Shown piece after piece: positions 40,703 to 49,630 of a stretch of DNA of 64,000 nucleotides; positions within the stretch are counted from its first letter, which is position 1, and every line of letters begins with the position of its first letter. Location of the stretch: NCBI RefSeq assembly GCF_900166595.1, contig NZ_LT745763.1, positions 3,471,333-3,535,332 on the forward strand. Reading direction: 5' to 3'. A program made the translations under genes and the position numbers. Under the pieces are notes generated by a model. That model ran no database searches. It was not told the DNA's origin and saw only the letters and a list, made by a program, of their open reading frames with translations. The DNA is from Virgibacillus dokdonensis. Lineage in GTDB: Bacteria > Bacillota > Bacilli > Bacillales > Amphibacillaceae.

Positions 40703-42061
40703 TTAAGAAGCATGAACCGTAGAAGGCTTTACTAATCTCAAAACCGTTCCAGATATAATCAATACGATAAAAGCAGGTAATAGCCAGCCAAGCCCTTGAT
40801 TATAAAGAGGCAACATCGATTCATAAAAAGAAATAATTGGCTTTAACCACGGAAAGTACGCGATGCCTAACGTCTCACATAATGTTTTCAAACCATCAAC
40901 CAAACTAATGCCAAATGTCACTAAAGTGACGGAAACATAAACGGCTCTTTTATGATGAAACAATGGTGATAGAAACGCTAATATCATTAATACAATGGCA
41001 AGTGGGTATATCAGCATTAAAACGGGTATCGAATATTTTATAATGTTAGTTAATCCAAAGTTCGCAATGGTAAAAGTAACAATCGTAAACAGTAATACGA
41101 ACTTCCGGTAACTTAACTTTGGATATAAAGAATGGAAATATTCCGAACACGCAGTTGTTAAGCCAATACTCGTTGTTAAACAAGCTAACGTAATAACGAT
41201 CGCAAGTAAAATCATGCCAGCTGTTCCAAAATAATGTGTTGCTGCACTACTTAAAACGGGGCCACCTGTGTCAAAAATACCATAGACACTCGTACTCGTA
41301 GCTCCTAAATATGCAATTCCGACATAAATAGTAGCAAGTAACGCAATTGCAACAGTTCCTGCCTTCGCTGTGGTGCGCATAATTTCTGTTTTTGATGTTA
41401 CTCCAAAGGAACGGATAGCTTTAATCACTATAATCCCAAATACAAGTGATGCCAGTGCATCCATCGTATTATAACCTTCTAAAAACCCTTTAACAAACGC
41501 TCCACTCACATAACCGTCTTGCGGCATTTCAGCTGGCCCCATCGGGTTAACAAAAACAAACGTCAATAATACAAGTAGTAATATAACAATTCCTGGAGCT
41601 AACAGTTTACCGACATAATCGACAATTTTTGCTGGATATAGTGAAAATAGCATCGTTATAACAAAAAATAGAAAAGAAAAAATAAATAGTCCGATTTGTG
41701 AGAATTCTTCAGCCGTAAAAGATGAAAAACCAACATCATAAGCAACTGTAGCTGTACGTGGTGCTGCAAAAAAAGGCCCAATTGTTAAATATAAAACAGA
41801 TGTAAATAAAACACCGTAAACAGGATGAATTCTTCCAGCTAAATCCTGTAGACTTTCACTATTTGAAAAACTCATAGCTAAAATACCTAATAGAGGTAGT
41901 CCAACTCCTGTAATCAGAAATCCAGCTACTGCTTGCCAAATGTTACCTCCTGCCAGTTGACCAAGTTGGGCGGGGAAAATTAAATTACCTGCTCCAAAAA
42001 ACAAGGCAAACAACATAACGCCTATTGCTGTATAACTAGAAAAAGATAGTTTTTTATCCAT
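40703..42061 (-). CDS. brnQ: Branched-chain amino acid transporter BrnQ
   Basis: 452 aa, twelve membrane helices, LIVCS family. The N-terminal FALFFGAGNLIFPAQLGQLA and GPFFAAPRTATVAYDVGF are signature segments. It imports leucine, isoleucine and valine driven by sodium or protons. Two direct copies of ATGCAATATAT lie 45 and 93 bp upstream and resemble the operator of the neighbouring GntR gene. Confidence 0.94.
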   Translation of the reverse strand: MDKKLSFSSYTAIGVMLFALFFGAGNLIFPAQLGQLAGGNIWQAVAGFLITGVGLPLLGILAMSFSNSESLQDLAGRIHPVYGVLFTSVLYLTIGPFFAAPRTATVAYDVGFSSFTAEEFSQIGLFIFSFLFFVITMLFSLYPAKIVDYVGKLLAPGIVILLLVLLTFVFVNPMGPAEMPQDGYVSGAFVKGFLEGYNTMDALASLVFGIIVIKAIRSFGVTSKTEIMRTTAKAGTVAIALLATIYVGIAYLGATSTSVYGIFDTGGPVLSSAATHYFGTAGMILLAIVITLACLTTSIGLTTACSEYFHSLYPKLSYRKFVLLFTIVTFTIANFGLTNIIKYSIPVLMLIYPLAIVLMILAFLSPLFHHKRAVYVSVTLVTFGISLVDGLKTLCETLGIAYFPWLKPIISFYESMLPLYNQGLGWLLPAFIVLIISGTVLRLVKPSTVHAS

Positions 42062-42105
42062 ATATTATGTTCTCTCCCGATGTTAAAATAGTTAAACAAT
42101 ATAAT

Positions 42106-42164
42106 ATGCAATATATCGCTGATGACATACATCATACTATGTTTTCGACAAACATGCAATATAT
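42106..42164. promoter_or_regulatory. Direct repeats upstream of brnQ
   Basis: ATGCAATATAT at 42106-42116 and again at 42154-42164. Its complement ATATATTGCAT differs by one base from ATATATTGTAT, the arm of the operator at 39310. Confidence 0.5.
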
Positions 42165-42340
42165 TACTTAAATTATTTCAACATTTCGACATGAACGAAG
42201 AGAATTGTCACTATTTATTAATAAATCTGGTTATTATAGACAATTCTCCCACTACAGATAATCCGTATTGTTTGCAATTCGAACTTCTCTTGCTCTTTTG
42301 CTACAATATCATATAAAACATATCATCAGGAGGATCTATT

Positions 42341-42523
42341 CTGCAAAGAATCCATGTTATTCGTGTAATAACCACGTTTGCGATTGCTACAAATGCTTTA
42401 ATGGCTGTGTTCTTAATCGATAATCGCAATCTCATTGCTTGGATAATAGCTCTTTCCACCACGCTTCTTCCGTTTGTTGGAAAGAAAATAGAAGTGCAAT
42501 CATTGGAGGAGACAAATAGCTAG
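42341..42523 (+). CDS. Small membrane protein, 60 aa, with non-standard start codon
   Basis: A perfect AGGAGG lies upstream, but no ATG, GTG or TTG is in position: the codon seven bases downstream is CTG (42341), with ATT one codon before it. The frame encodes QRIHVIRVITTFAIATNALM and then two hydrophobic helices (to about residue 46), ending EVQSLEETNS. The strong ribosome site and clean membrane-protein pattern support a real gene. Function unknown. It is divergent from brnQ. Confidence 0.55.
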   Translation: MQRIHVIRVITTFAIATNALMAVFLIDNRNLIAWIIALSTTLLPFVGKKIEVQSLEETNS

Positions 42524-42576
42524 GGGGAAAATGTAATGCCCACATGATTGATTATTAGTTTCCTATAGTGCAAAAA

Positions 42577-42607
42577 TAAGCTAGCCCACCATCAGTGAGC
42601 TAGCTTA
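42577..42607. terminator. Terminator between small membrane protein and ABC exporter genes
   Basis: TAAGCTAGC (42577-42585) and GCTAGCTTA (42599-42607), perfect 9-bp stem. The bases just before it, CCTATAGTGCAAAAA, are the 3' tail of an R1 element. Confidence 0.65.
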
Positions 42608-42624
42608 AAAAGCTTACACACTAG

Positions 42625-44376
42625 CTAGTTACTGTTTTCGCCATTCGTTAATTGTTGCTCAGCAAACTCTCGATACAAAGTATGTTGCTCTAATAACACT
42701 TCATGCTTTCCAATACCTGTAATCTTGCCATTTTCTATAAAAATAATCTTATCTGCGTTTACAATCGTCGCTAATCGATGCGCAATAACAAACGTTGTCC
42801 TTCCGTGCATTAATTTTGTTAACGCCTGTTGGACAATTCTTTCCGATTGACTATCTAAGCTCGCAGTAGCCTCATCCATCATCAATATTTGTGGATCTCT
42901 TAGAAAAGCGCGAGCAATATTGATACGTTGTCGTTGCCCGCCAGATAATTTAATACCTCTTTCTCCTACTTTCGTATCCAATTGGTCAGGAAATGCAGCA
43001 ATAAATTCATCGGCGTACGCCATTTTAGCTACCGCCCATAGCTGATCATCTGAAATAGCTTCTACTTCTTCTAGCCCGTATGTTAAATTTTCACGAATCG
43101 TTCCAGCCATCATAGCACTTTCTTGAGAAACATAACCAATTTGCTTTCGCCAATCTTTGAGCGAGATCGTTTGTATGGAATGATCCCCAATCAAAATATC
43201 GCCTGACGTAGGAAGGTAGAACCTTTCTAACAAACCAAATAAAGTTGTTTTTCCACCACCACTAGGACCAGCAAAAGCAACCATTTCCCCTGGTTTTGCA
43301 GTAAACGATACATCTTCAAGCACCGTATCGTTCCCTTCATACGCAAACGAAACATGTTGCACATGAATCGGTTCACTCACCTTTTCCTTAACAAAGCCTT
43401 CTCGATCGACTTCTTCAGGTAAATCCAAAATCGAAATAATTCTCTCTGTAGCCCCTTGTGCTTTTTGCAATTGGGTAAAGAACATAGCAAACGACGTAAT
43501 CGGCATCACGATTTGAAATAAATAAAGTAGGAAGGCAACTAACGAACCCGTTGACATGGTTCCATTAGCTACACGAATTCCTCCATAACCAATAATGAGG
43601 ACAACTACTGCCATAATGATAAAATACATCAATGGCCCAATCAAAGCTAAAATTTTTGACTCTTTCAAGCCAAGTGTAAGTAGCTTGCCAATCCCTTGGA
43701 CACCTTTTTTCGCCTCATATGGCTCTGCAGTAGAAGCTTTCATCAGTCGTATTTCACTTAATGTTTGCTGAATATCTCCAGAAAAATTTGCTGTTTCGTC
43801 CTGCAGGCTTCGAGAAATGGACGCCATTTTTCTCCCAAGAGGTATCATAAAAATAATTGTCACAGGTACAGAGATAAGCATAATGAGCGTCATTTTCCAA
43901 TCCATAATTAATAAAATAGCAACCGCGCCGATAATCGAAATAATCCCGCTGATAAACTGTGGAAAGTGTTGGGAAATAAGATCTTTCACAATCCCAGTGT
44001 CATTGACTACACGACTAACGGATTCCCCACTTTTCGTTCGATCAAAGTAGCTCACTGGTAATTTAATAAGCTTTAACCACATGCGTTCACGAAGCCTGGC
44101 AACAATTTTTTGCCCTACTGCAGCTAATAGATAGGTGGAAACACCATCAATAATGGCCTGCAAAATAAATACAATCCCGATGACAACAACGAGCGTCCAA
44201 CTTAAGGTAGCTACAGAAAAACCATCTACTAGCTCTCTCGTTAACAACGGTATACTTAAACCAACGATTGTTGTAATTATACTTCCTACAAGCCCCATAA
44301 TAAGGGAGGCTTTTGGGATATTGGTAGAACGAATTAAAGTGATAAAAGATGTAAAACGACGTTTATGATGTTCCAT
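42625..44376 (-). CDS. Multidrug ABC exporter, BmrA/LmrA type (fused permease and ATPase)
   Basis: 583 aa half-transporter that would work as a homodimer. Six membrane helices occupy residues 1-310; the ATPase follows with Walker A AGPSGGGKTT, Q-loop YVSQES, signature LSGGQRQRINIARAF, Walker B ILMMDEATASLD and H-loop IAHRLAT. Similar in length and order to BmrA of Bacillus subtilis, which expels drugs using ATP. Start ATG at 44376 (MEHHKRRFTSF) has GGAGGT about ten bases upstream; longer in-frame starts lack a site. Single gene. Confidence 0.88.
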   Translation of the reverse strand: MEHHKRRFTSFITLIRSTNIPKASLIMGLVGSIITTIVGLSIPLLTRELVDGFSVATLSWTLVVVIGIVFILQAIIDGVSTYLLAAVGQKIVARLRERMWLKLIKLPVSYFDRTKSGESVSRVVNDTGIVKDLISQHFPQFISGIISIIGAVAILLIMDWKMTLIMLISVPVTIIFMIPLGRKMASISRSLQDETANFSGDIQQTLSEIRLMKASTAEPYEAKKGVQGIGKLLTLGLKESKILALIGPLMYFIIMAVVVLIIGYGGIRVANGTMSTGSLVAFLLYLFQIVMPITSFAMFFTQLQKAQGATERIISILDLPEEVDREGFVKEKVSEPIHVQHVSFAYEGNDTVLEDVSFTAKPGEMVAFAGPSGGGKTTLFGLLERFYLPTSGDILIGDHSIQTISLKDWRKQIGYVSQESAMMAGTIRENLTYGLEEVEAISDDQLWAVAKMAYADEFIAAFPDQLDTKVGERGIKLSGGQRQRINIARAFLRDPQILMMDEATASLDSQSERIVQQALTKLMHGRTTFVIAHRLATIVNADKIIFIENGKITGIGKHEVLLEQHTLYREFAEQQLTNGENSN

Positions 44377-44633
44377 ATGTAATGCTACCTCCAGCTTCCA
44401 TAAGCACTCAACTTCATTATCCATGAAAAAGCCGAACAACTTTCATGGCATTATGTTAATTATACCAAATGCTCATTGTATTATATACATATACAGTAGC
44501 ATATGACGTTACGTTATAGGCAATATAGTTTTTATTTGGATGCATATGAATGCTTACTTCAAGCTATATGGACAGCTTTGTCATGAAATCGCGCACAAAT
44601 ATTAAGCATTAAAATGAAAGCCGCCTTATAAAA

Positions 44634-46238
44634 TTACCCTTCTAGATCACGCTTTCGGTAGCCAATAAAACCGATGAACATAAAAACAACCGCTATCAAG
44701 GTTAAACTTACGGTCACTCCCCAATCCATATCTTCAATAGGTAGTTGAGGAATATGTCCGAATGGAGATAGCTTCATCATCCACTCAGGGAATTGTAGGA
44801 GATTTCCTAAATAAACAACAATGAACGAATACAACAAATAACCCCAAACAAAACTTGAAAACTTCACTGATATTCCAATTAACGTCACTGTAATTCCAAG
44901 CATGACCCATATAGCAGGTAAATAGACGATAGCAGCTTTATACACAACTATAAAGTCTAATCCGTCTTCTACAACTGCAGCCCCTGCACTCCATAAGCCA
45001 ACTGCGGCAAGAGAGATCATAATAAACGCTACGATAAACGCAATTGCTAGGGAACTACCGATTAAACGCGGACGAGAAACAGCACGGCTAAGGAAATGTT
45101 CCGTACGGTTCTTTTTTTCTTCACTAATGATTTTCAACATAGCAAGCAATACGGGGATCGTGCTGATCATTGCCATAATGCTCATCAGCATAGCAATGAA
45201 TTGCTCCATTAACGTATATCCTTCCACCGGATTTAACATTTGTTGCATCATATCTACATCAGCAAAAAACGAGTCTAAGTCTCCAAGTACTGAACCGTAA
45301 GACACACCTATAGCAAATAAAGCGATTGCCCAGGCAATCATTGTTGTGCGTTGAATACGAACAAACAATCCAATAGGTGTAGTCAACCATTTCGATGCCT
45401 GCCTTCTCCCACCTATTGCAGGTAGAAAGCCAGCACCCATGTCTCTAATATGATGTAAATAAAGAGCGAGTAACCATAAGAAGAACGAAGCCATAATGGT
45501 AATCAGCACTGGCCACCAATAATTGGAGACGAAAACTTCTCCACCTAAAATCCAGCCTAATGGCGAGAACCAAGATAACGCCTCATTACTGACGTCTCCA
45601 ATTGCTCGAACGATATACGCCATACCTAAAAGTAAAAAAGCAAATCCATTTGCACCTCTAGAGCTCTCAGACAACTGCGCAAAAACAGCGGTAATTGCAG
45701 CGAAAAAATAGCCAATTGCCCCGAGTGAGGCTCCATATAATAAGGAACCTTGCAAATCGATACTCTCTATTCGAAGCGAAAACAACCCTATACCTACTAT
45801 CAAAGCTAATAGTAGATTTATTACTAAGGCAAAGTTTTGCACGGCAACCAAGTTGGCTAAACGCCCTGTGGGAAGTGATCGGATAAGCTCCATCCGTCCA
45901 TCCTCTTCTTCTGCACGGGTATGGCGGGTTACTAACAAGATACTCATAACAGCAACGATAATCGCTGTAAATAATAGCATTTGATGAGCCATCATCGCCC
46001 CAAATGTATAGTCATCTAATCCGTATCCTTTCCCTACCATCGCCGTCATCGCTGGATTATGCATCGTTTCAGCAATTGCTTGTCTTTCTGCCTTATTATC
46101 ATATAAATCCGTGAACGATACAGCAATCGTTAACGTTAACATAACGATAGAAAGAATCCAAATAGGCATTCTAATACGATTTTGCCTAAAAAGAAAGCGT
46201 GATAAGCGCCCCGTTTGTTTCCACAGTAAGTGACTCAT
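44634..46238 (-). CDS. ABC-2 type exporter permease (antibiotic/polyketide exporter type)
   Basis: 534 aa with about twelve hydrophobic segments, twice the usual ABC-2 permease, as in tetronasin/daunorubicin-type exporter permeases. The RTEHFLSRAVSRPRLIGSSL loop and EEEDGRMELIRSLPTGR loop are duplicated equivalents of each half. The ATG at 46238 (MSHLLWKQTGRL) follows GAGGAGGG; a start at 46265 lies inside the preceding gene. Operon with the ATPase gene; both are divergent from a TetR gene. Confidence 0.85.
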   Translation of the reverse strand: MSHLLWKQTGRLSRFLFRQNRIRMPIWILSIVMLTLTIAVSFTDLYDNKAERQAIAETMHNPAMTAMVGKGYGLDDYTFGAMMAHQMLLFTAIIVAVMSILLVTRHTRAEEEDGRMELIRSLPTGRLANLVAVQNFALVINLLLALIVGIGLFSLRIESIDLQGSLLYGASLGAIGYFFAAITAVFAQLSESSRGANGFAFLLLGMAYIVRAIGDVSNEALSWFSPLGWILGGEVFVSNYWWPVLITIMASFFLWLLALYLHHIRDMGAGFLPAIGGRRQASKWLTTPIGLFVRIQRTTMIAWAIALFAIGVSYGSVLGDLDSFFADVDMMQQMLNPVEGYTLMEQFIAMLMSIMAMISTIPVLLAMLKIISEEKKNRTEHFLSRAVSRPRLIGSSLAIAFIVAFIMISLAAVGLWSAGAAVVEDGLDFIVVYKAAIVYLPAIWVMLGITVTLIGISVKFSSFVWGYLLYSFIVVYLGNLLQFPEWMMKLSPFGHIPQLPIEDMDWGVTVSLTLIAVVFMFIGFIGYRKRDLEG

Positions 46239-46251
46239 ACAATCCCTCCTC

Positions 46252-47136
46252 TCATTTTCCTTCATAATGCCGCATGAATAAATCTTCCAAAGTTGGCGGA
46301 GCGCTTTCTAGTTTTGTAATTCCAAACGTGCTCACATACCGAATAATTTGATCTAAATTTTCTGTATCAACTTGGAATGTTACTTCAACGCCTTCTTTTT
46401 CTATTTCATGGACGCCAATTTGTTTTTCCAAATCAAGAATCGGCTGTTTCGTTTCCACTAGTAAGTTTGTACGCGTTAAATGTCGCATTTCACGAAGAGA
46501 GCCTGATTCAATGATTTCCCCTTGTCTAATAATTCCAACGTGATCACAAAGTTTTTCCACTTCTGATAATATATGGCTAGATAATAAGACGCTTTTTCCT
46601 GCTGCTTTTGCTTCCATCACACAAGATTGAAAAACCTGCTCCATTAATGGATCGAGTCCAGATGTTGGCTCATCCAATATGTATAAGTCGGCTTCTGAGG
46701 AAAAAGCAGCTATTAACGCAACTTTTTGCCTATTCCCTTTTGAATAGGTGCGACATTTTTTGCTAGGATCTAAATCAAAACGTTGGATAAGTTCTTCTTT
46801 ACGGTTATTCTTAACACCACCACGTAATTGAATAAATAAATCAATGACTTCACCGCCAGATAAATTTGGCCAAAGATGCACATCTCCTGGCACGTAAGCC
46901 GTCCGTTTATGAATTGCCACCGCATCTTTCCAAGCATCCATTCCAAAAATGCGTGCTTCCCCACTCGTTGCTTTCAAAATCCCTAACAAAACACGAATTG
47001 CAGTCGATTTTCCTGCTCCATTAGGTCCAATAAATCCATATACCTCCCCTTCATTCACGTCTATATTGACTTGATTTAAGGCAGTGAACTTTCCAAAACG
47101 TTTGGTTAAACTTTTTGTTTGTAAAACTGTCATCAT
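46252..47136 (-). CDS. ABC transporter ATP-binding protein (drug-exporter type)
   Basis: 294 aa. Walker A GPNGAGKST, signature YSKGNRQKVALIAAF (a KG variant of SGGQ common in this branch), Walker B LYILDEPTSGLD, H-loop LLSSHIL. The C-terminal 80 residues form a separate domain typical of DrrA/CcmA-like exporters. Partner of the twelve-segment permease 14 bp downstream of its stop. GAAGGG lies eight bases before the ATG at 47136, with another ATG at 47133. Confidence 0.88.
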   Translation of the reverse strand: MMTVLQTKSLTKRFGKFTALNQVNIDVNEGEVYGFIGPNGAGKSTAIRVLLGILKATSGEARIFGMDAWKDAVAIHKRTAYVPGDVHLWPNLSGGEVIDLFIQLRGGVKNNRKEELIQRFDLDPSKKCRTYSKGNRQKVALIAAFSSEADLYILDEPTSGLDPLMEQVFQSCVMEAKAAGKSVLLSSHILSEVEKLCDHVGIIRQGEIIESGSLREMRHLTRTNLLVETKQPILDLEKQIGVHEIEKEGVEVTFQVDTENLDQIIRYVSTFGITKLESAPPTLEDLFMRHYEGK

Positions 47137-47516
47137 TTATCATTCCCTTCAGGTTTATAAAGCAAGTACACGGTACGCAACCAATTTGTAGTCATACTTC
47201 CATAGTGGAGAACGTTTTGTAATAGCAATTTTTCTCCTTATCCAGATCGTGGTTCGTTAATGGGAAAATTCAGGTTGCCACCACGCTTTTATAGTGAACG
47301 GACTCCATTCTTTATATAAAAATCTTCCTGCATATACTTTTCATAGTATATGGTGATTATCCTCATGCAATCCATGAGGGTTTCCTACAGAATTAACACT
47401 TACCATAGGTTACACTAACTACAAATTATGGTGGGTTCCTATATCATATTTTTGTTACTGTTATCTCTTTGAACTTTTTCCTTATACAAAGCAATTCATC
47501 TTATGTTCATGTTAGT

Positions 47517-47558
47517 GTATAATATGAAATAAATTTACTTATATATTTCATATTATAC
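47517..47558. promoter_or_regulatory. Long inverted repeat, probable TetR operator
   Basis: GTATAATATGAAATA (47517-47531) and its exact complement (47544-47558) with a 12-bp spacer, in the divergent region between the TetR gene and the ABC exporter operon. A further half site, ATATGAAATA, lies at about 47583. A CCTCATG/CATGAGG hairpin near 47362 is also in this 508-bp gap. Confidence 0.6.
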
Positions 47559-47644
47559 AATTTATAATACATTCACAATAAGATATGAAATATTTTTATT
47601 ATTTTGTTTCATTTTTTTATTACACTAGTGTTGAGGTGAACTAC

Positions 47645-48244
47645 ATGGATGGGTTTCAAAGAAGGCGTGAAATGAAAAAAGCGGATATTTTACAAGCAGC
47701 GCTTCATCTGTTTATGGAATACGGGGTACAAAAAGTATCGATAAAAGAAATTGCCAGTAAAGCAGATGTTTCTCAAGTTACCATTTATAACTATTTTGTC
47801 AGCAAAGACATTCTAATAGATGAAGTCATCAACTATTATATAGATCGTGAGTTAGCAAATTTTGAGCAGTTAATAAAGAGCAATGATACATTCCCACAAA
47901 AAATAAAGGCGGTTATTTTTAATAAAAGCCAAACAGCAAAACAGATAAATGATAACTTTTACCAAAAAATTATGGAGATATATTCTAGAAAAGATAGTTA
48001 TATTCAAGATGTATACAGTAAAAAAGCAGTGCCCATGATGATGGATTTTTTTGAAGAAGGGAAACGACAAGGCTATATCGACCAAAACATATCGAACGAA
48101 GCATTGTTTGTTTATTTACAAATCTTTCAAGAAGCTTTTCAACGTAAAGAAGTGTTTCAACAAATTTTACCCATAACAGAAGACATTACAAAGCTTGTTT
48201 TTTACGGTATTGTCGGAAATAATGGGTACGCAGAAGGGTATTAA
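47645..48244 (+). CDS. TetR-family regulator of the divergent ABC exporter
   Basis: 199 aa from the ATG at 47645 (MDGFQRRREMKKADILQAAL), which follows GAGGTGA by six bases; an upstream in-frame start at 47585 has no site. The DNA-binding region is VSIKEIASKADVSQVTIYNYF, the classical TetR helix-turn-helix. The C-terminal ligand domain is variable, as usual. Divergent orientation and the long palindrome in between suggest it represses the exporter until a compound binds. Confidence 0.88.
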   Translation: MDGFQRRREMKKADILQAALHLFMEYGVQKVSIKEIASKADVSQVTIYNYFVSKDILIDEVINYYIDRELANFEQLIKSNDTFPQKIKAVIFNKSQTAKQINDNFYQKIMEIYSRKDSYIQDVYSKKAVPMMMDFFEEGKRQGYIDQNISNEALFVYLQIFQEAFQRKEVFQQILPITEDITKLVFYGIVGNNGYAEGY

Positions 48245-48337
48245 GCAGCGGATGATGTTTAGTACTCTTTTTTTATTTAAATGTCACATCCGAGCAAGCT
48301 TGCCAGAGCTGCGGTTCCGTTTCCTCTTCCACGAGGC

Positions 48338-48818
48338 GAGCGAGTTTTCTACGTTTACGAGCGCTTTTCCGACGGGCAGGAGCGATTTACGCACGAGGAG
48401 GAGCGCTTTTCCGACGGGCAGAAGCGAGTTACGCATGAGGAGGAGCGCTTTTCGACGGGCAGGAGCGGTTTACGCACGTGGAGGAGCGTTTTTCCGACGG
48501 GCAGGAGCGATTTACGCACGAGGAGGAGCGCTTTTCCGATGGTAGGAGCGGTTTACGCACGAGGAGGAGCGCTTTTCCGACGGCAGGAGCGGTTTACGCA
48601 CGAGGAGGAGCGCTTCTCCGACGGACGGGAGCGTTTTCCGAACGGGGAGGAGCGTTTTTCGACGGTCATGAGCGGTTTCCTCGCGAGGAGGAGCGCTTTT
48701 CCGACGGACGGGAGCGCTTTTCCGACGGACAAGAGCGGTTTACGCACGAGGAGGAGCGCATTACCGACGGACAGGAGTGGATTCCGCGCGCGGGGCGAAC
48801 GACTTTTAAATCCGAACC
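48338..48818. repeat. 21-bp tandem repeat array (about 23 units)
   Basis: Units begin GAGCG and are 21 bp long. Two versions alternate: one with GCTTTTCCGACGG, the other with GATTTACGCACGAGG, making a 42-bp higher-order repeat. G+C content is far above the flanks. All three plus frames stay open because the period is a multiple of three, giving peptides such as ERFSDGQ and ERFTHEE repeated. Four units are 20 bp long, so no frame is kept; I judge it non-coding. It starts about 90 bp after the TetR gene and runs to the ribA promoter. Confidence 0.85.
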
Positions 48819-48819
48819 G

Positions 48820-48848
48820 TTGAAGTAGCTTATCTTTTTCATTATACT
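48820..48848 (+). promoter_or_regulatory. ribA-ribD promoter
   Basis: TTGAAG (48820-48825), 17-bp spacer, TATACT (48843-48848), at the very edge of the repeat array. No FMN riboswitch fits in the 26 bp left before ribA. Confidence 0.65.
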
Positions 48849-48874
48849 TAAAAGATACGAAGGGAGATTATAAA

Positions 48875-49630
48875 ATGGAACAACAAAAGAAGCTAACTCC
48901 TCATGTTTTTTCTATTTTGAAAGATAAAATTCAGCGGATAGATAATGGTGACGAAGCAATATATTTAGTTGGGCCAATTCAACTCCCTGTGAATTTACAC
49001 GGAGAGACAAGCCTATTTCATTGGTATTGTTGGCTGAACGCTGAAGTAGTTACGAATGATTATCAATCTATTATTGAGAAATTATCCTCTGCAAATTTAG
49101 CTGATTCGCAGCAATCCAGTGTTTTAGTTTATGGTGATTTCGGTAAAGCAGATAATGCGCTTGTGCGGATGCATTCGATATGCCATACTGGGGATATTTT
49201 CGGTAGCAAGCGTTGCGATTGTGGATTTCAATTAAGGGAAGCCATGTTGCGTATAAAAGAAAATGGTTCAGGTGCGCTGTTTTATTTGGCCAATCATGAA
49301 GGCAGAGGTATTGGACTGTTTAGTAAAGCAATGGCCTATATCTTGCAAGAAAATGGCTACGATACAGTCGAAGCTAATGAAAGCTTAGGCTTTGTAAATG
49401 ATTCCAGAAATTACATGGACGCGCTTCGTGTGTTAAAACAGTTACGTCAAAAACCTGTAACCGTTATTACCAACAACCCTGAAAAACTGGACGCTTTTAA
49501 CGAAGCAGGTGTGCCTATACACGGTAGGACTCCACTATGGGGGGATATATCAGAGTACAATCGTAACTATTTACAAACAAAAGTGACAAAGTCTGGACAT
49601 TATCAACCAGAAGGAGCTTTATTACAATGA
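48875..49630 (+). CDS. ribA: GTP cyclohydrolase II (monofunctional)
   Basis: 251 aa. Converts GTP to the pyrimidine precursor of riboflavin with release of formate. The zinc and GTP-binding motif reads RMHSICHTGDIFGSKRCDCG, with the three cysteines present, and NHEGRGIGLF follows. The RibB (DHBP synthase) half that is fused in the usual Bacillus RibBA is missing; an N-terminal 60-residue stretch has no RibB motif. AAGGGAG precedes the ATG. It overlaps ribD by four bases. Confidence 0.9.
   Translation: MEQQKKLTPHVFSILKDKIQRIDNGDEAIYLVGPIQLPVNLHGETSLFHWYCWLNAEVVTNDYQSIIEKLSSANLADSQQSSVLVYGDFGKADNALVRMHSICHTGDIFGSKRCDCGFQLREAMLRIKENGSGALFYLANHEGRGIGLFSKAMAYILQENGYDTVEANESLGFVNDSRNYMDALRVLKQLRQKPVTVITNNPEKLDAFNEAGVPIHGRTPLWGDISEYNRNYLQTKVTKSGHYQPEGALLQ

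Noticed and set aside
48338..48818. CRISPR array
   Set aside because: Units are contiguous with no unique spacers, and no cas genes are nearby.
48195..48828. Three overlapping open frames over the 21-bp array, up to 180 codons
   Set aside because: They exist only because the repeat period is a multiple of three. No frame is kept across the 20-bp units, and the peptides are low-complexity.
48780..48874. FMN riboswitch before ribA
   Set aside because: Only 26 bp lie between the -10 and the ATG, and no conserved segment is present.
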